A stretch of DNA of 64,000 nucleotides from DATGZX01 sp035296965 (GCA_035296965.1 DATGZX010000380.1:124001-188000), one strand, 5' to 3'; numbered from the stretch's first letter, positions 35,409 to 45,106 are shown. Notes: generated by a model not told the origin, from the letters alone. Program-made: numbers and translations.

Positions 35409-37958
35409 ATGGCTTTCAATCCGTTCCATACCTTCCGTAAACATCAGAAGGTTCTGTTCGCAGGGCTGACGATCCTCTGCATGTTCACCTTCGTCGCCAT
35501 GAGCGGGGTTTCGGCCGGCGGCGACGTGTTTTCTGAGCTGGTGCGCCTTTTTGGAGGCCAGTCCCGCGGCAAGACAGAGGTGGCAAACCTCTACGGCAAA
35601 TCGATCGATCAACAGGAGATCGTATTCCTGAGACAACAGCGCCGGCTCGCCAATGAGTTCATGGCTTTTGCTACCCAGGAGGCCCAAAGAAAACTGATCG
35701 ACGACGTCTTAAAGACAGTACCGGAATTCGATAAGAATCTTCAGCAACAGCTGCAAAAGGTCGGGAGTTCTCGGCAATTAGCTGCTTATCCTGAATTCGG
35801 TCGATTGGCGGAATATTATCGACAACTCAACATGATGATACGTCGCCTCCAAATTCTCCAGACGAGCTTAGGCAGCGAGAAGAAGGATGCTTCAGCAACA
35901 AAAATTGCTGCCCTGGTGAATGTCTTCGAGCGTGAGATCCTACAGAGTCAGAACGAAGGACTTGAAGGGAGATCAGGCCTTTATTTTGGGGGCAGTCTTA
36001 CACTCGATGGACTACTCGATTTCTTGATTTGGAAGCACCAGGCCGACGCCTTGGGAATTCAGCTCAAGACCGAAGACGTTAAGCTGGCCATCAACTTGGA
36101 GACCTGGCACTCTTTGTCCGGAGACGACGCCAACAAAATTCTGAATTACATGAATTCCCGGGAGAGCCGCATATCTCCCCAGCAGCTCCTCAATGCCCTG
36201 AACGATGAGTTTCGGGTACGCTTGGCCCGTGCCGCTTTCACCGGGTTCGATCCCGAAGGGGCAATTCGGACGCCCGCTTTCGTCACGCCCGCTGAACTAT
36301 GGGAGTTCTACCGGAAAAATCGCACGATGGTCAGCGTGACCATGCTTCCTGTTCCCGTGAGCAAGTTTGTAGCGCGGGTCAAAGAGCAGCCGACCACAGA
36401 TGAACTGAAGGAACTCTTCGAGAAGTACAAGGAGGTGGAATATGCTCCATTCAGGGCGACGCCCGGATTCAAACAGCCCAGACGCGTGCGAGTGGAATGG
36501 ATCGAAGCGTCCACAGATAGGGGTGCAACTCAAAAGGCGGCTCGCCAAATCCTCCTCTCACTTCTCGCCGGGTCGGTTGGCCAGCCGCTGCAGGGTCCCG
36601 CTCTGCTTATTCCTATTCTCAACGAGTATGAGTACGAAAAGTCTGGCTTAAGGATCCCCGGCCTTACTGAATCCGGCTTCAGCCTGGTTTTTTATTCCTA
36701 TGCCTATCAGCGGCGGGCGGATGCTGCTGCAAGCATAGTTGGCCAGTTCACGGGATTGCTTGGGACCGCAGGCAGCCCTCTCAGCAGCGTCATAGGTGCG
36801 CAGGGCAGTGCCGTGCTCCGAGAATCAAAGTCGCTGGCCAGGGCGGTCGAGCGAGAAGCACAAAACCGCGTGCCGACCGCACTCGGCTTCTTGGCGCCTG
36901 CTTTTATCGGCAACCCAATATCGAAAGCAGTTACTCTTTCTGCTTTGTCGAAACCGGATGCCTGGACGGAGCAATACCTCCCGCTGGAAGTAGTGCAGGC
37001 CGAGATCGTGGCGAAGGTCGAAGAGCAGGTCTCCAAGGAACTTGTCAACACTGCGCTGGACGATTTCAAAAAGGAACTCGACAAGCACAAGACGCAACGA
37101 GAGCAATTTGTTAAAGACGAGGCCAAGCGCCGCGGTTGGAAGTTTGGAGGTAGCGAACGCTGGGACGATATTTACGACGTCGTGGGCGACGCAGGGCTCA
37201 AACCATTGCGAGAGGCCTACCAGAAAAGCAACGGGCAGATCGATCCCAAGAACAAGCAGTTCGGAGAGCGATTCTTCTCCGACACGTTAAGCGGCCAGCC
37301 GCCAAAGCTTTATGATCCGGAGCAACTGGGCCGCGAGGGAAATATCTTCCTTTGTTGGAAAACCGCCGATGAGAACGCAAGGGTCCTGTCGTTCACCGAT
37401 GCACTACCGCAAGTTGAGAAAGCTTGGCGACTCGATAGGGCACGAGCCTTGGCCGAAGCAGAGGCGAAGAACATCGAATCCGAGGCTAAAGCCGACGCGC
37501 TGAAGCATCTGCCCGCGCAGGCCAAGAAAGCGGGCCTAAGCATGATCGACGTCAACGCCGTCGCAAGATTGAGAAGGAAGCCGATGGCGCTGGCTGGTCT
37601 TGGCGACGATTACGAGTTTTATCAGGTTCCCGAGGACAAGATTGAATTTCCTGCCGGCGATTTCGTGAGCCAGGTCCTGGAGATGAAGACTCCGGGCGAA
37701 ACGAGGATTCTTAGCAACGACCCCAAGGATACCTACTATGTTGCGGCCCTGACTCTTCGAGTCGAGCCAAGCGTTCGCGAATTCGAGAAGGACACCAGCA
37801 CGTTGGCTATCCAATTCGAGAGCGCTTTGTTGGGAAGACTCGAGAGCGAGCGACGCGTGGAGTACATTAAAGGCGTGCTCGATCAGCTCCGCGCCCAAGC
37901 ACGCTTAAGAATCGAAGAGGATCGACGCAGCATGGTGTCAGAGCGGGGAAACGATTGA
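35409..37958 (+). CDS. Large membrane-anchored PpiD/SurA-like protein
   Basis: An 849-residue protein with one N-terminal membrane segment (RKHQKVLFAGLTILCMFTFVAMS), as in PpiD, then a SurA_N-like helical region (VANLYGKSIDQQEIVFLRQQRRLANEF). Long charged helices and probable coiled coils fill the rest. The parvulin (PPIase) motif is not recognised. A periplasmic chaperone function is inferred from the layout, not shown. The ATG at 35409 follows TGAGGATGG; the frame is intact. The facing topA gene starts 199 bases away. Confidence 0.65.
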   Translation: MAFNPFHTFRKHQKVLFAGLTILCMFTFVAMSGVSAGGDVFSELVRLFGGQSRGKTEVANLYGKSIDQQEIVFLRQQRRLANEFMAFATQEAQRKLIDDVLKTVPEFDKNLQQQLQKVGSSRQLAAYPEFGRLAEYYRQLNMMIRRLQILQTSLGSEKKDASATKIAALVNVFEREILQSQNEGLEGRSGLYFGGSLTLDGLLDFLIWKHQADALGIQLKTEDVKLAINLETWHSLSGDDANKILNYMNSRESRISPQQLLNALNDEFRVRLARAAFTGFDPEGAIRTPAFVTPAELWEFYRKNRTMVSVTMLPVPVSKFVARVKEQPTTDELKELFEKYKEVEYAPFRATPGFKQPRRVRVEWIEASTDRGATQKAARQILLSLLAGSVGQPLQGPALLIPILNEYEYEKSGLRIPGLTESGFSLVFYSYAYQRRADAAASIVGQFTGLLGTAGSPLSSVIGAQGSAVLRESKSLARAVEREAQNRVPTALGFLAPAFIGNPISKAVTLSALSKPDAWTEQYLPLEVVQAEIVAKVEEQVSKELVNTALDDFKKELDKHKTQREQFVKDEAKRRGWKFGGSERWDDIYDVVGDAGLKPLREAYQKSNGQIDPKNKQFGERFFSDTLSGQPPKLYDPEQLGREGNIFLCWKTADENARVLSFTDALPQVEKAWRLDRARALAEAEAKNIESEAKADALKHLPAQAKKAGLSMIDVNAVARLRRKPMALAGLGDDYEFYQVPEDKIEFPAGDFVSQVLEMKTPGETRILSNDPKDTYYVAALTLRVEPSVREFEKDTSTLAIQFESALLGRLESERRVEYIKGVLDQLRAQARLRIEEDRRSMVSERGND

Positions 37959-38033
37959 ATCTTTTCGCCCGATGCGATCTGACCGCGTAGAACGAAGTCA
38001 TTACTCCTCCCCCAAATGCCAGCTGGGCAGCCC

Positions 38034-38084
38034 GCAACGCGCAGATGCATTAATCAATTATTAACATGCGGATTCGCGCGTTGC
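38034..38084. repeat. Inverted repeat with AT-rich centre upstream of the FHA gene
   Basis: GCAACGCGC (38034-38042) pairs with GCGCGTTGC (38076-38084), enclosing a 33-base AT-rich centre (ATTAATCAATTATTAAC). It lies 75 bases after the PpiD-like stop and 80 bases before the first gene of the FHA/kinase cluster. It may be a terminator of the former or an operator of the latter. Confidence 0.6.
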
Positions 38085-38164
38085 AATCGCCTTGCGCAGC
38101 CATTAAAACCAATATATTCGGTTCGAACGCCGGTTTTGGCTGAGAGAGAGGATGCGGCTGCACG

Positions 38165-39094
38165 ATGGCGCTTTTCATACGCGTCTATTTCAATGCCGTC
38201 TTCGGGGCGCTAGGCGGACTCCTCGGCTGGATGCTCTTTGGCATCTTTGGCGACAAGAGTTCGAGCAGCGCGGCTCAGGAATTGTTTGGCGGCGCCCTGA
38301 TTGGCGGCTTCATCGGCTACCTTGTCGTCAGCGTCGAGGCGATTCGTGATCGGTCGCTGATTCGCTTCTGCCGCTTGGCGTCTTATGGCGTCATCCTGGG
38401 GGCGGCCGGCGGGGCCCTGGGCATGTGGCTTGGGGAAAAAGTCAATTACTACCTCGTACATGGGCTCCTTACAGCGGGTACATTGCGCGCGATCGGCGAA
38501 GTCCTTTCACGCGGACTGGGGTGGATGCTCCTTGGATTAGCCGTGGGCCTCAGCGAGGGAATTGCGGGCCGCTCACTTGGCAAGCTCAGCTACGGCACGA
38601 TGGGAGGCGCCATCGGCGGCTTCGTTGGCGGCGCTCTTTTTGGCTTGCTCAAGGCGCTGGAACGGGCATCAGACAGTAGCGGTCACCTCTGGGGAGGCGC
38701 CATGGGCCTGGTTATCCTGGGCGCTTGCATCGGTGGCTTTTCAGCCCTAGTGCAAGGGGTGTTTCAGCCCGCCTCGATTCGCGTTGTGCGCGGGTGGCAA
38801 GAGGGCCGCGAGTATCCCTTGCTCAAAGTCGATAACCTCCTGGGCCGCGACGAGGGCGCCGACATCGCTCTCTTTCGGGACAAACTGGTAGAAAAACGCC
38901 ACGCCGTCATTCAACGCAACGGCAATCGATTCATCTTGCACAATAACGAAGCTCCCGCAGCAAACACCCGCGTGAACGACGAGCCGGTGCCGCAGTTCCG
39001 AAATCTCCAGGACGGGGACCGGATCCAGCTCGGCAACATCGTGCTCCGATTCCAAATGCGGGCGGCAAAGATTAGGGAAAAAGTAAACAAGTAA
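38165..39094 (+). CDS. Glycine-rich multi-pass membrane protein with C-terminal FHA domain
   Basis: A 309-residue protein. Residues about 1-205 contain five to six glycine-rich membrane segments (FNAVFGALGGLLGWMLFGIFG, MGGAIGGFVGGALFGLL). Residues about 215-300 form an FHA-like beta-sandwich (LLGRDEGADIALFRDKLVEKRHAVI, then RVNDEPVPQFRNLQDGDRIQLGN). FHA domains bind phosphothreonine peptides; the usual S-x-x-H core reads VEKRHA, so phosphopeptide binding is likely but not certain. GAGAGGA precedes the ATG. It opens the kinase/phosphatase cluster and would anchor it to the membrane. Confidence 0.82.
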   Translation: MALFIRVYFNAVFGALGGLLGWMLFGIFGDKSSSSAAQELFGGALIGGFIGYLVVSVEAIRDRSLIRFCRLASYGVILGAAGGALGMWLGEKVNYYLVHGLLTAGTLRAIGEVLSRGLGWMLLGLAVGLSEGIAGRSLGKLSYGTMGGAIGGFVGGALFGLLKALERASDSSGHLWGGAMGLVILGACIGGFSALVQGVFQPASIRVVRGWQEGREYPLLKVDNLLGRDEGADIALFRDKLVEKRHAVIQRNGNRFILHNNEAPAANTRVNDEPVPQFRNLQDGDRIQLGNIVLRFQMRAAKIREKVNK

Positions 39095-39210
39095 AAAGAA
39101 AGAAGGAAAATGGGAAAAAGCGAAGGCAGCATGCGCGCCGGTGCGCAGTTGCTTGATTCTTCTCCGTTTGCCCTTACGCCGCCATGAGCTTTCGTTTTTC
39201 CTAGTCTCTT

Positions 39211-41031
39211 ATGCTCCTGTGCCCTCGCTGTCAGCACCCGAATCCCCAAGAAGCGCGTTACTGCTACTTCGATGGCGCGGAGCTGCGCTCCGGAGAAAAC
39301 CGTGCGGCCGCCCAGAAGCTGACGCGTCTGCCTCATGAGTTCGTTTTTCCCTCGGGTCGGCGCTGCCAATCCTATGACGATCTTGCCCGCGGCTGCCAGG
39401 AAGAATGGGATGTCGCGCGCGGACTGTTGCGCCAGGGCGTCTTTCGTCAATTCATGGCCAGTGCCGGTCGAATGGACTTGGCACAGGCCGCTCAGGATGC
39501 CAAGGAACAAGCCGATTCGGACCTGGGGCTTGAGGCATTCCTTGGCCGGCTACCGGTTTCGATCGAGCAAGGACCTCGATTGGATCTCAGCCCGCGGCGC
39601 ATCATCCTGGGCACACTGCATGTAGGCGATTCCAAACAAGTCCGCCTCACCGTGATCAATCAGGGCAAGGGTCTGTTGCGCGGCACGCTGGCCGTTGCCG
39701 AAGGAATTTCATGGCTGCGGTTGGGTACGGACAAGGGCAACGGGGAATGCGCGATCAAGACTGCTCATGAGCAGCAAGTAATTCTCCGCGTTGATACGCG
39801 CGCTCTGGCAGCGCCACAGAAGTACTCGGCAAAGCTTACCGTCATCACCAACGGCGGCATTGTGGAGGTCCCCGTACGGCTCGACCTGGCCGTGCACCCC
39901 TTCCCTCGGGCGCCGTTTCAAAGCGTCGGCACCCCCCGCGAGATGGCGGAAAAAATGCGCGTTCAACCCAAGCCCGCAGTTCCCCTGTTGGAAAGCGGCG
40001 AGGTCGCTCGCTGGTTTGCGGTGAATGGCTGGTCCTATCCGGTTCTTGGTCCGCCGGCGAAGGGCATTGCCGCGGTGCAACAGTTCTTCGAGGGCATGGG
40101 ACTTTCCAAGCCACCTACAGTGCAGCTCGCTGAGCCAGAGCTCAGAGTCACCTGCCCCCACGGAGAGCCGGTACACGGGGAACTCCGTCTGCGCACCGAT
40201 GCGAAAAAGTGGGTCTATGCCTGGGCTGAGAGCGACGTGCCCTGGCTTCGTATCGCGGACCAAAATGTAAGTGGACCGCAGCAGGCAGTTATTGCCTTTG
40301 ATGTCGCTTGCGAAAGCCTGGAACCGAATCTGCTCCACGAGGCAAAAGTTGCCATCGTAACGAATGCCGGCCAGAAGCTAAGCGCTGCCGTCCTGGTGGA
40401 AGTGCATCGGCCTCAAGTGGCCCTGCGCAGACGAGTTTTCCGGCCGGTCTTGGTGGGTGCCCTTGCAGGGGTATTGATCCGCCTGTTGCTCGGTATTCCG
40501 GCCGATCTTTATGCTCGTGTGCTGGCCGCCCCCGCGAATAGTTCCCTGCCCCCGGGCTCCTACGCGAGTTGGTTGCAATCGCCTTTTGCAGAGCCAGGCT
40601 CGGTCAAGCACTTTGTCCTGGCAACCTGGTGGATCGGTGCTGTCCTAGGGGCGGTCATCTTGAAGCTGCGGGGCAGCCGCATTACTGACGTCCTCTGCGG
40701 CCTCATCGCCGGGGCCATGGCAGGGCTCGTCGGAAGTGCAACTCTGGCAGCCTTGTTGCCCGTTAGCGATCTGTTGGCACGTATGCTCTGGCCCTTCCTT
40801 GGCGCCAGGACAGGCCTCGCCAGTCATTCTGGTTCGGTCTGGCTTTGGACTGCTGCCTGGATCATTCTGGCTGCCGCAACCTGGTCGCTTTGGGGTGCCC
40901 TTTTCGGCGTTTTTCTCGCGAGCATGGGCGAGGCAGGAAGAGAGATTCTGCTGCGAATCGGTACGATCCTATCCTGGCTCTCTCGGCGCTTTGGGATGCG
41001 TGGTGCGGCGGAATATTTTGCGGCACAATGA
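39211..41031 (+). CDS. Zinc-ribbon protein with beta-sandwich repeats and C-terminal membrane segments
   Basis: A 606-residue protein with no named family that I recognise. The N-terminus is a zinc ribbon (CPRCQHPNPQEARYCYFDGAEL; its fourth ligand is tyrosine/aspartate rather than cysteine). Two regions (about 130-230 and 310-400) read like Ig-type or ASH-like sandwiches (LDLSPRRIILGTLHVGDSKQVRLTV). Four membrane segments follow in the last 200 residues (VFRPVLVGALAGVLIRLLLG, HFVLATWWIGAVLGAVILKL). No ribosome site is seen. Its place between an FHA membrane protein and a VWA protein suggests a structural membrane component. Confidence 0.7.
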   Translation: MLLCPRCQHPNPQEARYCYFDGAELRSGENRAAAQKLTRLPHEFVFPSGRRCQSYDDLARGCQEEWDVARGLLRQGVFRQFMASAGRMDLAQAAQDAKEQADSDLGLEAFLGRLPVSIEQGPRLDLSPRRIILGTLHVGDSKQVRLTVINQGKGLLRGTLAVAEGISWLRLGTDKGNGECAIKTAHEQQVILRVDTRALAAPQKYSAKLTVITNGGIVEVPVRLDLAVHPFPRAPFQSVGTPREMAEKMRVQPKPAVPLLESGEVARWFAVNGWSYPVLGPPAKGIAAVQQFFEGMGLSKPPTVQLAEPELRVTCPHGEPVHGELRLRTDAKKWVYAWAESDVPWLRIADQNVSGPQQAVIAFDVACESLEPNLLHEAKVAIVTNAGQKLSAAVLVEVHRPQVALRRRVFRPVLVGALAGVLIRLLLGIPADLYARVLAAPANSSLPPGSYASWLQSPFAEPGSVKHFVLATWWIGAVLGAVILKLRGSRITDVLCGLIAGAMAGLVGSATLAALLPVSDLLARMLWPFLGARTGLASHSGSVWLWTAAWIILAAATWSLWGALFGVFLASMGEAGREILLRIGTILSWLSRRFGMRGAAEYFAAQ

Positions 41032-41339
41032 TTGGGGAGTAATTGCGAATAACTACGAAGGCGTAATGGGCTATTCCGACCAGAGAAGCTCAGTCAGTGG
41101 CTTCTGCTTTGGGGGCCTTGCCAGAGGTAACAACGGCAGCCCGCCATGCCATGACGCGGTTGTCCGGAGGGCGCTTTTTTGTGGAGAGGTTTATGGTATG
41201 CTAAAAATGATCGGACCGAGCGTCTTGCTGCTCAACTCTCCGCGTAAGCGTAGGATTCGCCACCACCGCTCGAAAAATCGGACGATTGGCGTGAATATAC
41301 GGGTGGAGTGCTTCGTATTAACTTGAGAGGTCAACAACG
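41032..41339. other. Intergenic region upstream of the VWA gene
   Basis: About 310 bases without a recognisable gene. A TATGCT hexamer lies near 41196, with a T-run about 16 bases upstream, giving a possible but weak promoter for the VWA gene. GAGAGG about ten bases before 41340 is the VWA ribosome site. Confidence 0.4.
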
Positions 41340-42626
41340 ATGCCGGCCAAGATCCATATCGAACGCATGATGTACCGGAACAGTATCGCCGTTCCGGGGG
41401 AGTCGGCGGCCAGCTATGCGCTTGTAAAGCTAATTCCCAGTGCCGACGCTCCCAGCAAACCGCTAGGACTTAACTTGGCCCTGGTGCTCGACGTCAGCGG
41501 CTCCATGTACGAGGAAGATGGGACAGGGAGCAGTCGTCTGAAGCGCGTCCAGCAAGCGGCCAGCGCTGCGATTGATAAGCTCAAGCCGGACGACACGATT
41601 GCCATTATCGCGTTTGGCCACAATGCTCAACTCGTCCTGCCCACGACGAGCGTCCAGGAGCGCAACAAAATCGACGAGGTCATCGAGCGCATCGACATGT
41701 TCGACGTAGATCCCGGCGGGACCTCCATGGATCAAGGAATCGAGCAAGGGCTTGCCGAAGTCGAGAAGAACGCGAGTCCCGGCCGGCTATCTCAGGTGCT
41801 GGTGCTCACCGATGGCGAGACTTCCGGCGAGCAACCTTGCCGCGAACTCGCCGCCAAGGCCGCGGAAAAGAAGATTCATTTCACGGTCATGGGGATCGGC
41901 ACGGAATGGAACGCAAGTCTATTGAAGGACCTGGCTCGGCTAGCGGAAGGGAAGTGGTATTACATCGATGTCGATCAGGCCAAGGAAGCCGAGCGCATCT
42001 TCATGGAAGAATTCGGTCATTTGACCGCGGCAGGCTTCTCGAACGTTGAAATGCACCTGTGGCCCGTCAAGGATGTCCGGATCAAGCGCGTCCGCCAGGT
42101 CGTCCCGGAGATCAAGGAACTGCCGCTGGGCGAACCGGAAGATCGCCATCTAGTTGCCTCGCTGGGGACGCTGGAGAGAGACAAGGGGAGCCGCTATATC
42201 CTCGACCTGAGCCTGCCCAAAAGGCCGGACGGCAATTACGTGATCGTCCAGATGGAGATCAGCTACGATCTTGGCAACGGCAGGCGCGAAACCACCGGCA
42301 AAGTCCCCCTGCAGATTCAATACACGGAATCGGGGCAAGGCTATATCAACGCGGAAGTTGCGAAGCACATTGATGAGGTGCAGATTTACGAGTTGAACAA
42401 GAACCTCCAGCAGGCCATTTCAGCAAATAATCAGGCCGAAGCTCAGCGCGTGGCGGAGACCATCTCGAAGAAGGGCGAGCTGATGGGACCGCGCGCCGCC
42501 AAGAAAACGATGCTCGCGCGGCAAGTACTCCAGGAACTCAATGTGGGCGGCAGGGTCTCCAAGAAAACGCAGCTGGCCGTGGATGACGCCGCCCGCCTGG
42601 CCGAAGAGATGCCATTGCCTACTTAA
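41340..42626 (+). CDS. VWA domain protein with intact MIDAS
   Basis: A 428-residue soluble protein. The von Willebrand A domain (about residues 44-225) has a complete metal-ion-dependent adhesion site: D51-x-S53-x-S55 in LDVSGSM, the threonine in DPGGTSMDQG, and aspartate in VLTDGETSG. It should bind a divalent ion and a protein ligand. The remaining half has beta-rich segments (LPKRPDGNYVIVQMEISYDL) and a helical C-terminus (NLQQAISANNQAEAQRVAETIS). No signal peptide is seen. It sits in the middle of the phospho-signalling cluster and is a plausible adaptor or effector. Confidence 0.87.
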   Translation: MPAKIHIERMMYRNSIAVPGESAASYALVKLIPSADAPSKPLGLNLALVLDVSGSMYEEDGTGSSRLKRVQQAASAAIDKLKPDDTIAIIAFGHNAQLVLPTTSVQERNKIDEVIERIDMFDVDPGGTSMDQGIEQGLAEVEKNASPGRLSQVLVLTDGETSGEQPCRELAAKAAEKKIHFTVMGIGTEWNASLLKDLARLAEGKWYYIDVDQAKEAERIFMEEFGHLTAAGFSNVEMHLWPVKDVRIKRVRQVVPEIKELPLGEPEDRHLVASLGTLERDKGSRYILDLSLPKRPDGNYVIVQMEISYDLGNGRRETTGKVPLQIQYTESGQGYINAEVAKHIDEVQIYELNKNLQQAISANNQAEAQRVAETISKKGELMGPRAAKKTMLARQVLQELNVGGRVSKKTQLAVDDAARLAEEMPLPT

Positions 42627-42683
42627 CTCGACCGTCATCCAGGAACTTGAGGGTGGACGGCCAACAACGGGGGTTTACGAGCC

Positions 42684-43472
42684 ATGAAGTGTCCATTTTG
42701 CCAGTTCAGCAACGAAGACGGTGCCCTGTTCTGCGAACAGTGCAAATCAGACCTTGGCGTGGCGGAGCCTGTAGCAGTGGGACAACCGGCTGCAGCTCAG
42801 CAAGCCGGCTCTTCGGAACTTTCTCCCGGCGGAGATGGTTCTGCAGAAACGATTCCCTTGGCGCCTCATTCCGAGACTGTATTTCCGCTCGCTGCGATCG
42901 CAATCGAAGAAGTGATCACCACGGAGTCGGTAGCAATTGCAGAAGTGTCCGGACTTAGTTTGGTAGAAAACGAAACTCTGGCAAATCATATCGTGCCTAT
43001 CGCCGAGGTCGCACCGCCTGCCACGCCCCAATTCGCGCCTTCGCAGGAAACCGCATCAGAACCAATCACAGCGTCAGCCATGGCAGAAGCGCCGGGGTCG
43101 GATGGCGTTCAGGCGGCCGCGCCTGCCGAGCAGGACAGACTTCCAGCTGACGCCAAACCGAAGCTGGTTGTCCTGCGCGGCCAACGTGTCAATGCGGAGT
43201 ATCTCCTCTACGAAGGCGACAACTACATCGGCCGGTCTGACGACAAGGCTGTCGATGTCGATCTGGAAGACCAGGAGCCGCCGGACCGCATCTGGTCGTC
43301 TCGCCAGCACGCCCTGATCACGCTCGAGGATGGCAAGCTGGCGATCGAAGACCTGAACAGCACCAACGGCACCTTTGTAAATCGGTTGCGTCTCCATCCT
43401 GGCCAAAAACGCCCGCTGCTGCTGAATGACGTGATCCAGATCGGCACGGTCCAGATGAAAGTCAAGGTCTAA
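42684..43472 (+). CDS. Zinc-ribbon protein with C-terminal FHA domain
   Basis: A 262-residue protein: an N-terminal zinc ribbon (MKCPFCQFSNEDGALFCEQC), a long alanine/proline/glutamate-rich linker (about 30-160) that is probably disordered, then an FHA domain (about 178-255) with all hallmark residues: YIGRSDD, SSRQHA, STNGTFVN. The FHA should bind phosphothreonine made by the kinase encoded next. An intrinsic terminator follows the gene, separating it from that kinase. Confidence 0.88.
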   Translation: MKCPFCQFSNEDGALFCEQCKSDLGVAEPVAVGQPAAAQQAGSSELSPGGDGSAETIPLAPHSETVFPLAAIAIEEVITTESVAIAEVSGLSLVENETLANHIVPIAEVAPPATPQFAPSQETASEPITASAMAEAPGSDGVQAAAPAEQDRLPADAKPKLVVLRGQRVNAEYLLYEGDNYIGRSDDKAVDVDLEDQEPPDRIWSSRQHALITLEDGKLAIEDLNSTNGTFVNRLRLHPGQKRPLLLNDVIQIGTVQMKVKV

Positions 43473-43490
43473 GCCTGGTTCGCAATGGAG

Positions 43491-43534
43491 GGCGAGAGGG
43501 GTCAGATTAGGTTCCCTTTCGCCTTTCCTTTTTT
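43491..43534 (+). terminator. Intrinsic terminator inside the FHA/kinase cluster
   Basis: GGCGAGAGGG (43491-43500) pairs with CCCTTTCGCC (43514-43523) with one G-U pair around a 13-base loop, directly followed by TTTCCTTTTTT. It is 18 bases after the FHA gene stop and 37 bases before the kinase gene start, so it could limit read-through into the kinase and phosphatase genes. Confidence 0.75.
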
Positions 43535-43570
43535 GCCGGCAGACACAATGAGTTCGGCAAGGATTGAGCC

Positions 43571-45031
43571 ATGCCTCAGGTAACCCGTTGTCCCCACTGC
43601 AGCAAGTCGCTCCAGGTGCCCGACAACGCTGCCGGCAAGCCAATCCGTTGCCCGCTTTGCAAGCAGCTCTTTGCCGTTCGCGCTGCTCCAGTCCGTGAAC
43701 CCGTCGCGGCCGTGGCGTCCAGCCAGGCACCGCCGAAAGCTCCCAGCATTACTTCCGGCCATACGGGGGCAATCACTGCCCCGCGCGCGCCTGCCATTCG
43801 TCCCAGCCCGCCGCCGGTGGAGGTTACAACTCCGCCGCCGAGCGAATGCCCGGCATGCAAAGCCAGGTTCTTGCCAGGCGCGACAGCCTGTCTCGAGTGC
43901 GGCTACCTCGTGCAAGGAGACGGCGCTTCCATCGAGCCGGAAGCGGCCCCCAATCTCTGTCCCAATGCCGCCTGCGGCGTCGCCAACCCGGCCAACGCCC
44001 GCGTCTGCCAGCGCTGTTCCTCGCCCTTGCCCATCCCGACGGGAACCGTGCTTCACAACCGATATCGCATTGAAGGATTGCTTGCTATTGGCGGTTTCGC
44101 GGCTGTGTACCTGGCTACCGATACCCGCAACGGCAACCGCTCTGTCGCTGTGAAGGACATGATCGGCACGGAAGCACAGGAATTCCCCATCAGGCTCAGC
44201 TTCTTTCAGCGGGAGGCTGAGATCCTCCGCTCGCTGTCCAGCTTGCCGGTCGTCCCGCGGGTTTACGATTTCATTCACAAGGGACAATCCGCCCAACTTG
44301 TGCTGGAGTACATCCCGGGGCAGGATCTTCTAAAGATCATGGAGTCCAGCGGAAACAAACCGTTCGACATTGAAAAAGTTATCGAATGGGGCAAGAGCAT
44401 CTGTGACGTGCTGACGCACATGCACTCCATGAGCCCACCAGTGGTCCACCGAGACGTGAAGCCCGATAACATCATGCTCGCCGGGGACAAGGACTCGATC
44501 AAGCTGATCGACTTCGGGACCGCCCGCGACATGGGACGATCCTCGAAGACCCGGCTGGCGGCCAAGACGCGCGTCTACACGGAGGGCTATGCTCCTCCAG
44601 AGCAAATTATCGGCAAGCCGGAAGCGCGAAGTGATCTGTTCGCACTGGCCGGAACTCTGTACCATCTGGCGACCGGAAAAGCTCCGGAGGGTTTTTACAC
44701 TGCCCGAGAGCTGGAAGCGCAGCTAGCCAACGCCAACGGCTCCATTCCGGCCGAGTATCGCTGGCTGTTCGAACTCATCAAGATCAATCTCGCGGAAGAC
44801 GTCAACGATCGCTACTTCACGTGCCGGGAGGTCAGGGCCGACCTTGAGCGACGCCGGGTAAGCAAAGAAGTCGCCTGCCCCAATTGCCAGGCGGTGAACC
44901 CCGTTCGGCAGCCCTATTGCTGCAAGTGCGCCGCACCGCTCACGGAGGCCATGCCCCCCTGCCATGACTGTGCCAAAGCGAACCGCATGGGCAGCCGGTG
45001 GTGCATTCATTGCGGCCACCGTCTCAAGTGA
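43571..45031 (+). CDS. Zinc-ribbon serine/threonine protein kinase
   Basis: A 486-residue protein. It starts with an MJ0042-type zinc ribbon (CPHCSKSLQVPDNAAGKPIRC), then two further C4 ribbons (CPACKARFLPGATACLEC; CPNAACGVANPANARVCQRC), then a Hanks-type kinase (about 166-420) with the ATP lysine in VAVKDM, HRDVKPDN and IDFGTAR, and ends in more cysteine pairs (CPNCQAVNPVRQPYCCKC, CHDC, CIHC). The glycine loop is degenerate (IGGFAAVY) but active-site residues are intact. It should phosphorylate Ser/Thr in the cluster's FHA ligands. No membrane segment is seen. AAGGA precedes the ATG. Confidence 0.92.
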   Translation: MPQVTRCPHCSKSLQVPDNAAGKPIRCPLCKQLFAVRAAPVREPVAAVASSQAPPKAPSITSGHTGAITAPRAPAIRPSPPPVEVTTPPPSECPACKARFLPGATACLECGYLVQGDGASIEPEAAPNLCPNAACGVANPANARVCQRCSSPLPIPTGTVLHNRYRIEGLLAIGGFAAVYLATDTRNGNRSVAVKDMIGTEAQEFPIRLSFFQREAEILRSLSSLPVVPRVYDFIHKGQSAQLVLEYIPGQDLLKIMESSGNKPFDIEKVIEWGKSICDVLTHMHSMSPPVVHRDVKPDNIMLAGDKDSIKLIDFGTARDMGRSSKTRLAAKTRVYTEGYAPPEQIIGKPEARSDLFALAGTLYHLATGKAPEGFYTARELEAQLANANGSIPAEYRWLFELIKINLAEDVNDRYFTCREVRADLERRRVSKEVACPNCQAVNPVRQPYCCKCAAPLTEAMPPCHDCAKANRMGSRWCIHCGHRLK

Positions 45032-45106
45032 TTTCCCGGACCGGCTGGCGGCAAGTCTTCGATGCCGGCAGCTCCACCAAGGATGGGAATCGAAGGATTA
45101 AGGGCT

